Both the position numbers and the translations under genes were made by a program. From assembly GCA_023386635.1 (NCBI GenBank), contig JAEWJH010000036.1, positions 56,168-120,167 on the forward strand: DNA of 64,000 bases, given 5' to 3'. This document shows, one piece after another, positions 53,451 through 61,657 of the stretch. The notes beneath the pieces are model-generated. The model was not told the origin of the DNA, searched no databases, and worked only from the letters and a program-made list of their open reading frames with translations. Within the stretch, counting starts at the first letter, position 1, and every line of letters starts with the position of its first letter. The DNA comes from Pseudomonadota bacterium. Lineage in GTDB: Bacteria; Pseudomonadota; Alphaproteobacteria; Rhizobiales; Xanthobacteraceae.

Positions 53451-53822
53451 ATGAGCAAAACCGAGCCGCGCACCGACGACGACGAAAAGCCCCTCGATCC
53501 CGCGGCGGCGCGGATCGTCGCCAAGATTCGCCTGCTGATGCTGATCGCCGGCGCGACCATGATCATCGGTATCGGCGCCATCTTCGCCGTCATCGGCTAT
53601 CGCGTTTTCCGCGGCGAGGGAAGTGCGCCGGTCCCACCGGCGGCCGTCACCGTCAACGACGTGAACGCGGCGCTGCCGCGCGGCGCCAGGGTGATCGCGG
53701 TGGCGATGAACGCTGACCGGCTCGCCGTCACCATCGAGGTGGCGGGCGCCACCGAGGTGCGGCTGTTCGAACTCGGGACGTTGAAGCCGGCCGGGCGGCT
53801 GCGCCTCACGGCTGAACCGTGA
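53451..53822 (+). CDS. Small membrane protein, DUF6476-like
   Basis: A 123-residue protein. One transmembrane helix near residues 24-50 (IRLLMLIAGATMIIGIGAIFAVIGYRVF) follows a short acidic N-terminus. The short soluble part (LPRGARVIAVAMNADRLAVTIEV...VRLFELGTLKPAGRL) resembles a DUF6476 beta-domain as I recall it. Function unknown. The long frame upstream is the antisense shadow of rluD, so ATG at 53451 is used. Confidence 0.7.
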   Translation: MSKTEPRTDDDEKPLDPAAARIVAKIRLLMLIAGATMIIGIGAIFAVIGYRVFRGEGSAPVPPAAVTVNDVNAALPRGARVIAVAMNADRLAVTIEVAGATEVRLFELGTLKPAGRLRLTAEP

Positions 53823-53942
53823 CTATCAGGCGCTCCCGCGACGCCGGAGCGCGAATTCCAGCCCCGTGGCCGCGCTTTTCCCGCTTCGGCGCGGATGTTA
53901 CTTTCCCCGTAACGTGATGATTGCTGGTTCAGGAGATTCGTG

Positions 53943-55577
53943 ATGGCGAAGACGCCGGGCAAAACCACCCGCAAAACAGCCGCTGCCGCTTCGCCGGCCG
54001 CCCCTGCGGCGGCGCTGAACGACGATCCCGCGACGTCCGGCGAGATCATCGTCGGCAAAAGCGGGAAATACGAAAAGCTCGCGCTGCATTTCGGCAATCG
54101 CCACGGCCTCGTGACCGGAGCGACCGGCACCGGCAAGACCGTGACGTTGCAGGTGATGGCCGAGGGCTTCGCCAGGGCCGGCGTCCCGGTGTTCGCCGCC
54201 GATATCAAGGGCGACCTGTCCGGCATCTCCGCCGCCGGCGAGGCCAAGGACGCCTTCGTCAAGCGCGCGACGGACATGGGGCTGACCTATCAGCCCGACC
54301 AGTTCACCACCGTGTTCTGGGATCTGTTCGGCGAGGAGGGGCACCCGATCCGCGCCACCATCGCCGAGGTCGGGCCGCTGCTGCTCGCGCGTCTGCTGCA
54401 ACTCAACGACACCCAGGAAGGCGTGCTCAACATCGCCTTCCGCGTCGCCGATGAGCAGGGGCTTGCGCTGCTCGATCTCAAGGATCTGCGCTCGATGCTC
54501 GGCTTCATCGCCGACAATGCGGCTGAGTTGCAGAAGACCTATGGCAATGTCTCGCCGGCAACGGTCGGCACCATCCAGCGTCAGCTGCTGGTGCTGGAAA
54601 ATCAGGGCGCGAAGAATTTCTTCGGCGAGCCGGCCTTCGACATCAACGACTTCATGCGCAAGGACCGCGACGGGCGCGGCATCGTCAACATCCTCGCCGC
54701 CGACAAGCTGATCAACAATCCGCGGCTCTATGCGACGTTCCTGCTGTGGATGCTGTCGGAACTGTTCGAGCGCCTGCCGGAAGCAGGCGACCTCGACAAG
54801 CCGAAGCTGGTGTTCTTCTTCGACGAGGCGCATCTCTTGTTCAACGATGCGCCGAAGCCGCTCCTGGAAAAGATCGAGCAGGTGGTGCGGCTCATCCGCT
54901 CGAAGGCGGTCGGCGTCTACTTCGTCACGCAGAATCCGCTCGACGTGCCGGACACGGTGCTGGCGCAGCTCGGCAACCGCGTGCAGCATGCGTTGCGCGC
55001 GTTCACGCCGCGCGACCAGAAAGCGGTGAAGGCTGCCGCCGACACCTTCCGGCCGAACAAGGACCTCGACACCGCGCAGGTGATCACCGAACTCGGCAAG
55101 GGCGAAGCGCTGGTCTCGTTCCTCGAAGGCAACGGCGTGCCGTCGATGGTCGAGCGCACCATGATCCGTCCGCCGGCGGCGCGGCTCGGCGTCATCACGC
55201 CGTCCGAGCGGCAGGCCGCGATCGCGGCGAGTCCGTTCAAGGGCAAATACGACACGGCGGTCGATTCCGAATCCGCTTACGAGATCCTGCTGAAGCGCAC
55301 CCAGGAGACTGCGGCGCCGGCCGATCAGCCGGGTGAGGGTGGCTTCTTCAGCAAGGTCGGCGGCGCGCTCGGGTCCATCTTCGGCACCAGCCGCCCGCGC
55401 GGCGAGCGGTTGAGCACCGGACAGCTCGTCACCCGCGAGATCACCCGCTCCATCACCACGCGGGTCGGCGGCAAGATCGCCGCGGACGTGGCCTCTTCGG
55501 TGCTGGGCAAGTCGCTTGGCGGCACCGTCGGCCGGGCGATCGTGCGCGGTGCGCTGGGGGGCATCCTGCGGCGCTAG
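53943..55577 (+). CDS. DUF853 / HerA-like ATPase
   Basis: A 544-residue ATPase. Walker A is GATGTGKT (residues 59-66), Walker B is LVFFFDEAHLLF, and FAADIKGDLSGIS and YFVTQNPLDVPDTVLAQLGNRVQHALRAFTP are DUF853 (YjgR) hallmarks. The Ala/Thr/Lys-rich N-terminus (1-30) and Gly-rich C-terminus are likely flexible. It belongs to the FtsK/HerA motor group, but the cellular task of DUF853 proteins is not known. Ends 75 bp before the tRNA gene. Confidence 0.88.
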   Translation: MAKTPGKTTRKTAAAASPAAPAAALNDDPATSGEIIVGKSGKYEKLALHFGNRHGLVTGATGTGKTVTLQVMAEGFARAGVPVFAADIKGDLSGISAAGEAKDAFVKRATDMGLTYQPDQFTTVFWDLFGEEGHPIRATIAEVGPLLLARLLQLNDTQEGVLNIAFRVADEQGLALLDLKDLRSMLGFIADNAAELQKTYGNVSPATVGTIQRQLLVLENQGAKNFFGEPAFDINDFMRKDRDGRGIVNILAADKLINNPRLYATFLLWMLSELFERLPEAGDLDKPKLVFFFDEAHLLFNDAPKPLLEKIEQVVRLIRSKAVGVYFVTQNPLDVPDTVLAQLGNRVQHALRAFTPRDQKAVKAAADTFRPNKDLDTAQVITELGKGEALVSFLEGNGVPSMVERTMIRPPAARLGVITPSERQAAIAASPFKGKYDTAVDSESAYEILLKRTQETAAPADQPGEGGFFSKVGGALGSIFGTSRPRGERLSTGQLVTREITRSITTRVGGKIAADVASSVLGKSLGGTVGRAIVRGALGGILRR

Positions 55578-55652
55578 CCGGGCCGGGCACTGGCAAGCCC
55601 GGGCGCCGGAATGCTTGCGCCCTCGCCGGAAGCCGGGTATTTCAGGCCCGAC

Positions 55653-55727
55653 GCTCCCTTCGTCTAGCGGTTAGGACGCGGCCCTCTCAAGGCTGAAACA
55701 CGAGTTCGATTCTCGTAGGGAGCGCCA
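55653..55727 (+). tRNA. tRNA-Glu (anticodon CTC)
   Basis: The cloverleaf is complete: acceptor GCTCCCT/AGGGAGC, D-arm GTC...GAC, anticodon stem CGGCC/GGCTG with loop CTCTCAA (anticodon CTC), T-arm ACGAG-TTCGATT-CTCGT, discriminator G and an encoded CCA. It reads GAG codons. Confidence 0.95.
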
Positions 55728-55951
55728 ATAAATCAAGCACTTAACTGCCTGCGCCAAAACCGACACATGTCGCTGGCGACCCTTGGCGCTTTCAGCGGTC
55801 GGCGTTGACCGTTATGCCCGCGCGGCGGGCTCCGGCCGCGGCCCCAAAACAGGGCGCGCGCGATCATCCCGGAGTGGTTCGACATCGCGCTCTGAGGCTG
55901 GATGTCATCAACACCCTGAAATCCGCGCCCCGATCGGTACGCCGCGAAAAT
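55728..55951. other. Gene-free stretch after tRNA-Glu
   Basis: No credible ORF; no terminator with a T-tract. A short frame ends RAIIPEWFDIAL then a stop near 55893, which could be the relic of a lost gene, but this is too short to assign. tRNA 3' ends are common integration sites; I see no second copy of the tRNA 3' end up to base 64000. Confidence 0.35.
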
Positions 55952-56024
55952 CGTGGATCGGATTTGCCGATGCGCAAATAAGCAAACATTGTTGGACAGC
56001 AGCGCCGGTGCTCATGAGGATCGC
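55952..56024 (+). promoter_or_regulatory. Shared upstream element, copy A (molybdenum hydroxylase operon)
   Basis: The 47 bases 55952-55998 match 63739-63785 at 43 positions, and GAGGATCGC recurs 18 bases further on in both copies without a gap. The element holds the inverted repeat TTTGC-CGATGC-GCAAA and an AACATTGTT half-palindrome followed by TTGGACA, a possible -35. It starts 136 bases before the ATG at 56088. Confidence 0.7.
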
Positions 56025-56087
56025 GGGACATTTATGATGACAGTTCCACCACGGCGGATGGGTATTGCAGCACGGTAGACGCCAACG

Positions 56088-56963
56088 ATGAAGCCTGCGC
56101 CGTTCGAGTATCTGCGTGTTCATTCGATCGACGAAGCGGTTGCTGCGCTCGCGCAACATGACGACGCGGTGATTTTGGCGGGCGGGCAAAGTCTCGTGCC
56201 GATGCTGAATTTCCGGCTCGCCGCGCCGGGCTGGCTGGTCGATATCAACCGCATCGCGGAGCTCGCGCGCATCGACGTGACGCCGGAGGGGTTGACGCTC
56301 GGCGCTTTGGTGCGTTGGCATGAACTCGAGACCAGCGCGATTGTCGCGCGCCACAATCCGCTGCTCCAGGCGGCCGTGCGTCATATCGCGCATTATCAAA
56401 TCCGCAATCGCGGCACGGTCGGCGGCAGCAGCGCGCATGCGGACCCCGCCGCGGAGTTTCCGGCGGTAGCGCTTGCGTGCGATGCGCAGTTCCTGCTGCG
56501 AAGCGCGCAGGGCACGCGCACGGTGCCTGCCTCTGCGTTTTTCCTGGGCGCGCTGGAGACGGCGCTTCAGCCGGGGGAGATGTTGGTCGCCATCCATTTC
56601 CCCACCTGGCCGCAGCGGCGAAGCTTTGGCTTCGAGGAATTTGCCCGCCGGGCCGGGGACTTCGCCATGGCTGGCGCGATCGTCCTGCTCGATCGCGAGA
56701 GCGACGGCGGCTGCGCCGATGCGTCGCTGGTGTCGTTCGGCGCCGGCGATCGCGCGCTCCGGCTTCCGCGCGCGGAGGATTGCCTGCGCGGCAGCCGGTT
56801 GACGCCAGACGTTCTCGCGCAAGCCGCGCGGATCGCGGCCGAGGATTGCGAGCCGAAGTCGGACATGCACGCGCCCGCCGACTATCGCCGTGCCTTGCTT
56901 CAGACATTGATGCTCCGCGCCTTGAACGCGGCCGCCGGCCTCGAGCAGAGGGCGGTGTCCTGA
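56088..56963 (+). CDS. Molybdenum hydroxylase FAD subunit (second system)
   Basis: A 291-residue FAD_binding_5 protein: ILAGGQSLVPMLNFRL and NRGTVGGSSAHADPAAEFP are the FAD loops, followed by the CO_deh_flav_C domain. It is the first gene of a FAD, 2Fe-2S, Mo subunit operon. Its stop and the next start share one base (TGATG). It is clearly related to but distinct from the subunit at 23992-24849. Confidence 0.88.
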   Translation: MKPAPFEYLRVHSIDEAVAALAQHDDAVILAGGQSLVPMLNFRLAAPGWLVDINRIAELARIDVTPEGLTLGALVRWHELETSAIVARHNPLLQAAVRHIAHYQIRNRGTVGGSSAHADPAAEFPAVALACDAQFLLRSAQGTRTVPASAFFLGALETALQPGEMLVAIHFPTWPQRRSFGFEEFARRAGDFAMAGAIVLLDRESDGGCADASLVSFGAGDRALRLPRAEDCLRGSRLTPDVLAQAARIAAEDCEPKSDMHAPADYRRALLQTLMLRALNAAAGLEQRAVS

Positions 56964-57433
56964 TGACAAGCGTCACGCTGCGTGTGAACGGCCGCACGGA
57001 ACAACACGACGTCGAAGCCAGGCTGACATTCGCCGATTTTCTGCGGCATACGCTGCATCTCACCGGCACGCATGTCGGCTGCGAACACGGGGTGTGCGGC
57101 GCTTGCACCGTGCTGGTCGATGGCAAGGCCGTGCGCAGTTGCCTGATGTTCGCGGTTCAGGCCGACGGCAGCGATGTGACGACGGTGGAAGGGCTGGCGC
57201 CGGACGGAGAACTGTCCGCGCTGCAACGCGCGTTTCGCAAGCATCACGCCCTCCAGTGCGGGTTCTGCACACCGGGCATGCTGATCACCGCGCAGGCGCT
57301 GATCGATAGCGAAGCAAATCTCACTGCCGAGCGCGTGCGCGACGTGCTTTCCGGCAACATCTGTCGATGCACGGGCTATGTGCCGATCGTCGCTGCCGTT
57401 CTCGAAGCGGCTGCCGGGGATGGCAAGGCATGA
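56963..57433 (+). CDS. Molybdenum hydroxylase 2Fe-2S subunit (second system)
   Basis: A 156-residue protein with both clusters: CEHGVCGACTVLVDGKAVRSC for the plant-type site and CGFCTPGM...CRCTGY for the helical site. This is the normal family length, in contrast to the 202-residue counterpart at 23387-23995 with its repeat-encoded tail. Its stop overlaps the large-subunit start as ATGA. Confidence 0.9.
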   Translation: MTSVTLRVNGRTEQHDVEARLTFADFLRHTLHLTGTHVGCEHGVCGACTVLVDGKAVRSCLMFAVQADGSDVTTVEGLAPDGELSALQRAFRKHHALQCGFCTPGMLITAQALIDSEANLTAERVRDVLSGNICRCTGYVPIVAAVLEAAAGDGKA

Positions 57434-59766
57434 CAATGCCCCCGGCCAATCGTTCCGCCGCGATCGGGCTCGCTCGCGAGCGCGTGGAGGATCTGCGCTT
57501 TCTCGGCGGCCGGGGCCAGTATATCGACGACGTCACCATCGAGGGGATGTTGCACGGCGTGGTGCTGCGAAGCCCCATCGCGCATGCGCGGATCAGAACG
57601 ATCGATCCTTCTGCCGCACTGGCGATGCCGGGCATCAAGGCGGTGTTCACGGCACGCGATCTCGGCGCGAATCTCCGCATCCCTTTGCGCGCGGCCTCGC
57701 TCCCCGGTTACGAGCGCTCGTTTCTGCAGCCGCCGCTCGCTGCCGACAAGGTGCGTTATGTCGGTGAGCCGGTCGCCTTTGTGGTCGCGGATTCCCCCTA
57801 CCGGGCGGAGGACGCGCTCGAACACATCGACGTGGACTACGAGCCGTTGCCCGCGGTCACCGATTGGGCATCCGCCAATCGCGAAACCGTTCTGCACGAC
57901 CATGCCGGCACCAATGTCGCATCCTCCTATCGGGTGACGCGCGGCGATGTCGCCGCCATCGCGGGCGCGGATTACACCCGCTCCGAACGGTTGCGTTGCC
58001 ATCGCCACAGCGGCGTTCCGCTGGAGACGCGCGGCCTCGTCGCGCAGTGGGATACCGCGCAGCAGCGGTTGCGCGTCTGGGGCGCGGCGAAAGTCGCATT
58101 CGCCAATCGCCGTATCCTCGCGGGGTTGCTGGACCTGCCGGAAACGGAAATCGATCTGATCGAGGTCGATATCGGCGGCGGCTTCGGCGTGCGCGGGGAG
58201 TTCTATCCCGAGGATTTCATCGTCCCGTTCGCCGCCCGCGCCCTCGGCCAGCCGGTGAAGTGGATCGAGGACCGGCGCGAACATCTGATGGCGACCAATC
58301 ATGCGCGCGAGGTCGATTGCGATTTGCGGATCGCCTGCCGTGCGGATGGCACGATCCTCGGCCTGTCCGGCAGTATCTTTGTCGATCTCGGCGCTTATGT
58401 GCGCACCAACGGCAGCATGGCGCCGTCGAACACCGCGGCATTTCTGCCGGGGCCCTACCGGATTCCGTATTTTGCGTGCGACGTGAATGTCTTCACCAGC
58501 AACAAGACGCCGATCGGCAGCTTTCGCGGACCGGGCCGGTTCGAGGCGAATTTCTTCCGCGAGCGGATGATCGACATTGCTGCGCGCGATCTCGGGCTCG
58601 ATCCCGTCGAGATGCGCCGCCGCAACCTGCTGACCGCGCCGGAGATGCCTTACGATCCCGGCGCGCTCATTCCGAATATCGCGACGTCGCCTTACGACAG
58701 CGGCGACTATGCGCTGGCGCTGGACGGTGTCGTGCAGGCGAGCGCGTGGAGCACGTTGCGTGCGCTGTCCGGCCGCGTCGTCGAAGGATGGCACCACGGC
58801 GTCGGCATGGCCTGTTTCGTCGAGAGCGGTGGCGCGGGGCCGCGCGAATGCGCCCGCTTGCGTCTTGCCGAGGACGGGACCATCGACCTGTTCACCGGCT
58901 GCTCCACGCTCGGCCAGGGGCATGAGACGTCATTTGCGCAAGTCTGTGCCGATGCCTTGGGCATCGCGCCGGAGGCGATCCGGGTATTCCACGGCTCGAC
59001 CACTGATCTGGCCGAAGGTTTCGGCACCTATGGCGGCCGTGCGGCGGTGATGGGCGGGAGTGCGATTCTGGAGACGGCGCGCGCTTTCATCGAACAGGCG
59101 CGTCCGCTCGCGGTCGGGCTGTTCGGAAATCCGAATGAGGAAGTTGTCTGGCGTGACGGCGCGTTCGTTTCAAATGATGGAACGCGGCGCGCAAGCCTTG
59201 CTGAACTCGCCGCCGCGGCCAGGGCCAGCGGGCGCGCGCTCGATGTCGACGGTGCCTTCAACAACACGAAATTGACTTACAGTTACGGCGCCAACGTCGC
59301 GCATGTGGCCGTGGATATCAAAACCGGCCGCGTCAAAGTGCTCGGCTATTGGGCTGTGGAGGACGTCGGGCGTATGATCAATCCTCTTATCGTCCATGGT
59401 CAGATGATCGGCGGTATCGTGCAGGGCCTGGGTGGAACCTTCTTCGACGAATTCGTCTACGACGAGGATGGTCAATTGCTCAACGCATCGCTTGCCGATT
59501 ATCTGCTGCCGACCGCCAGCGACTTTCCGAATATCCATTGTGTGTCGCTTGAGCATGCGCGTTCAACGACCAATCCGCTCGGCGTCAAGGCTGCGGGCGA
59601 GGGCGGCATCGTCGCCGTGGCGGCCACCATCGCCAATGCGGTCTCGGCTGCGCTCGCACCGCTGGGTGTCGATATCAACACGCTGCCGATTACGCCGGTG
59701 CGGGTCTGGCGTGCCGCGCAGGAGGCCGTGGCAGTTGCCGAGACGTCAGGAAGCCAAGGAAACTGA
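57430..59766 (+). CDS. Molybdenum hydroxylase large subunit (second system)
   Basis: A 778-residue Moco subunit. ERVEDLRFLGGRGQYIDDV opens the protein, GGGFGVRGEFYPEDFIVPFAA is the Moco loop, and VKAAGEGGIVAVAATIANAV holds the catalytic Glu. The substrate-side loop is GSFRGPGRFEANFF, different both from CoxL (AYxCSFR) and from the first system here (CQYRAVGHP), so a different substrate is likely. Because a ring-opening amidohydrolase shares its promoter element, hydroxylation of a pyrimidine or triazine-like ring is a reasonable guess. Confidence 0.87.
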   Translation: MTMPPANRSAAIGLARERVEDLRFLGGRGQYIDDVTIEGMLHGVVLRSPIAHARIRTIDPSAALAMPGIKAVFTARDLGANLRIPLRAASLPGYERSFLQPPLAADKVRYVGEPVAFVVADSPYRAEDALEHIDVDYEPLPAVTDWASANRETVLHDHAGTNVASSYRVTRGDVAAIAGADYTRSERLRCHRHSGVPLETRGLVAQWDTAQQRLRVWGAAKVAFANRRILAGLLDLPETEIDLIEVDIGGGFGVRGEFYPEDFIVPFAARALGQPVKWIEDRREHLMATNHAREVDCDLRIACRADGTILGLSGSIFVDLGAYVRTNGSMAPSNTAAFLPGPYRIPYFACDVNVFTSNKTPIGSFRGPGRFEANFFRERMIDIAARDLGLDPVEMRRRNLLTAPEMPYDPGALIPNIATSPYDSGDYALALDGVVQASAWSTLRALSGRVVEGWHHGVGMACFVESGGAGPRECARLRLAEDGTIDLFTGCSTLGQGHETSFAQVCADALGIAPEAIRVFHGSTTDLAEGFGTYGGRAAVMGGSAILETARAFIEQARPLAVGLFGNPNEEVVWRDGAFVSNDGTRRASLAELAAAARASGRALDVDGAFNNTKLTYSYGANVAHVAVDIKTGRVKVLGYWAVEDVGRMINPLIVHGQMIGGIVQGLGGTFFDEFVYDEDGQLLNASLADYLLPTASDFPNIHCVSLEHARSTTNPLGVKAAGEGGIVAVAATIANAVSAALAPLGVDINTLPITPVRVWRAAQEAVAVAETSGSQGN

Positions 59767-59786
59767 AAAAACAGGAGGAGGAACCG

Positions 59787-60578
59787 ATGCTAAGGAATAA
59801 CAGGATGCGTGCGGGGACGATGGGTCGCGCGTTGCTTGCGACGGCCGGAATCGTGATGGCGGTAACGCTGTCATGGAGCGGCTCCGCGCTTGCGGAGACG
59901 ACTCTGCAGAAGATCAAGCGGACGGGCACATTCACCATCGGCACGTCGGCGGCCTATGCGCCGTTCGAATATGTCGTGAACGGCAAGACCGTCGGCTACG
60001 ACATCGACCTCGCCAACGAAATCGCCAAGCGGATGAACGTCAAAATCCAGTGGCAGGAAATCGACTTCAAAGGCATCGTCGCCGCGCTGAAATCCGGCCG
60101 TGTCGATGCGCTGTTCACGGGTCTGACCAAGACGCCGCAGCGTGAGGAGCAGATCGGCTTCAGCGACAGCTATTATGATGCGGGTATCGGCGCGGCGAAG
60201 CCCGCCGGCGCCGCGATTGCCGAGCCCCAGGACCTGAATGGCAAGGTCGTCGGCGTGCAGATCGGCACGTCCGGTCAGGTGTTCGTGCGCGAGAACATTC
60301 CCGGCGTGAAGGAGGTCAAGACCTACGACACGATCCTGCTCGCCCTCAAGGACCTCGAGAACAAGCGCGTCGATGCGGTGGTCAATCCGTTGCCGTCGAT
60401 CCGTTACAACATGAAAGGGCTGTCGGCCGGGCTGGAACTAACGAAAGTCTGGCGCACCGCGGTCATTGCCGTGGGTGTGCGGAAGGAAGACGACGACCTT
60501 CGCGTCGAGATCAACAAGCATATCGCGGATCTCAAGAAGGAAGGGTTCCTCGACAAGCTCGACAAGAAATGGTTCTGA
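59787..60578 (+). CDS. Amino-acid-type ABC transporter substrate-binding protein (family 3)
   Basis: A 263-residue SBP_bac_3 protein with a signal peptide (residues 1-36, ending ALA). GTFTIGTSAAYAPFEYVVNGKTVGYDIDLANEIAKRM is the ligand-binding opening; FTGLTKTPQREEQIGFSDSYYDAG and VVGVQIGTSGQVFV are the hinge blocks. GAGGAGG lies before the ATG. No permease or ATPase of its class is in the window, so it is an orphan or its partners are beyond the right edge. It sits in the hydroxylase operon and may deliver the substrate. Confidence 0.87.
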   Translation: MLRNNRMRAGTMGRALLATAGIVMAVTLSWSGSALAETTLQKIKRTGTFTIGTSAAYAPFEYVVNGKTVGYDIDLANEIAKRMNVKIQWQEIDFKGIVAALKSGRVDALFTGLTKTPQREEQIGFSDSYYDAGIGAAKPAGAAIAEPQDLNGKVVGVQIGTSGQVFVRENIPGVKEVKTYDTILLALKDLENKRVDAVVNPLPSIRYNMKGLSAGLELTKVWRTAVIAVGVRKEDDDLRVEINKHIADLKKEGFLDKLDKKWF

Positions 60579-60606
60579 GCTTGCGATGGTGCGTTGACGA
60601 TCAAGG

Positions 60607-60632
60607 AAGCGACCGGGTACACCCGGTCGCTT
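60607..60632 (+). terminator. Hairpin after the binding-protein gene
   Basis: A 12-bp perfect stem AAGCGACCGGGT / ACCCGGTCGCTT with only two unpaired bases between, followed by CAGAG rather than a T-run. It can stabilise the upstream mRNA end (a common way to give a binding protein higher expression) or stop transcription partially before the GTPase gene. Confidence 0.6.
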
Positions 60633-60674
60633 CAGAGACGGATCGTGGATAAAAGAGTGGGCGAACAAGGTCGA

Positions 60675-61640
60675 GTGCCGGTCACGGTGCTGTCCGGGTT
60701 TCTCGGAAGCGGCAAGACCACCTTTCTGAACTCCATCCTTGTGGATGAGCGTTTCAAGGACGCGGTCGTGATCGTCAACGAGTTCGGCGATGTCGCGGTC
60801 GATCATGAACTGATCGAAACCGCGCTCGACGATCCGATCCTGCTCAACAGCGGCTGCATTTGCTGTTCGATCCGCGGCGATTTGCGCGACACGCTGCTGC
60901 TGTTGCGCTCGCGGCGGGATCTTGACGAAATTCCGCATTTTTCCCGCGCGCTTGTCGAAACCAGCGGCGTGTCTGATCCCGGCCCGATCCTGTCCACATT
61001 ACTGGACGATCGGGAACTGCTTGGCTCGTTCGTGCTGGCGGGCCTGCTGGTCACGGTCGACGCGGTGAATGTCGCATCGAACCTGTCGCGGTTCGAGGAA
61101 GTGCAGCGGCAGATCGCGCTGGCGGACGACCTTCTGATCACCAAGACGGACCTCGCTTCGGAACAGCAAATCCATGCGGCGCGCGCTCTCGTCTCCGGCA
61201 TCAACCCGGTTGCTGCCATTCACGACGTACGGCGCGACCGGGTCGATGCCGATGCCCTGTTGCGGGCCGCCGGCGCGCGGCTGGCCGTGGCGTTGCCGAA
61301 GGCGAAGGCGATGACGCATGGACATGAGCATGCGCATCACCAGAGCCATTTTGTGTCGAGCACGGTTCGGCGGACCGATCCGGTGGACTGGAACCGGTTC
61401 GCGGCGTGGCTGCAATCGCTGCTATCGCTTCGGGACGGGATTTTGCGCGTGAAGGGATTTGTCCGGATCGCGGGCGCCGACCGCCCCGTAGTCCTGCATT
61501 GCGTCGGCAAGACGCTGTATCCGCCGGCGATGCTCGATCACTGGCCGGATGACGCGCGGGAGACCCGGCTGGTGTTCATCGGCAACGATCCCTGCCTGGC
61601 GGATTTGCAGAAGGCCATGGACGCGGCTCTCGCGGCCTGA
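60675..61640 (+). CDS. CobW/COG0523-family GTPase (metal chaperone)
   Basis: A 321-residue P-loop GTPase. The GTG at 60675 gives MPVTVLSGFLGSGKTTFLNS, the usual start, with AAGG just upstream; a TTG at 60594 would place the hairpin inside the gene. The metal motif CICC (Cys61, Cys63, Cys64), the NKxD-like TKTD, a His-rich linker (HGHEHAHHQSH, about residues 214-224) and a CobW_C domain are present. Such proteins load zinc or another metal into target enzymes. The nearby amidohydrolase or hydroxylase may be the client. Confidence 0.87.
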   Translation: MPVTVLSGFLGSGKTTFLNSILVDERFKDAVVIVNEFGDVAVDHELIETALDDPILLNSGCICCSIRGDLRDTLLLLRSRRDLDEIPHFSRALVETSGVSDPGPILSTLLDDRELLGSFVLAGLLVTVDAVNVASNLSRFEEVQRQIALADDLLITKTDLASEQQIHAARALVSGINPVAAIHDVRRDRVDADALLRAAGARLAVALPKAKAMTHGHEHAHHQSHFVSSTVRRTDPVDWNRFAAWLQSLLSLRDGILRVKGFVRIAGADRPVVLHCVGKTLYPPAMLDHWPDDARETRLVFIGNDPCLADLQKAMDAALAA

Positions 61641-61657
61641 AGAACAAAGGATAGGTC

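Noticed and set aside
55952..55998. Sigma-54 promoter in the shared upstream element
   Set aside because: TGG and TTGC occur but with the wrong spacing (nine instead of ten bases between GG and GC), so the consensus is not met.
55783..56037. 84-residue ORF after tRNA-Glu
   Set aside because: No ribosome-binding site or recognisable domain, and it runs through the shared upstream element.
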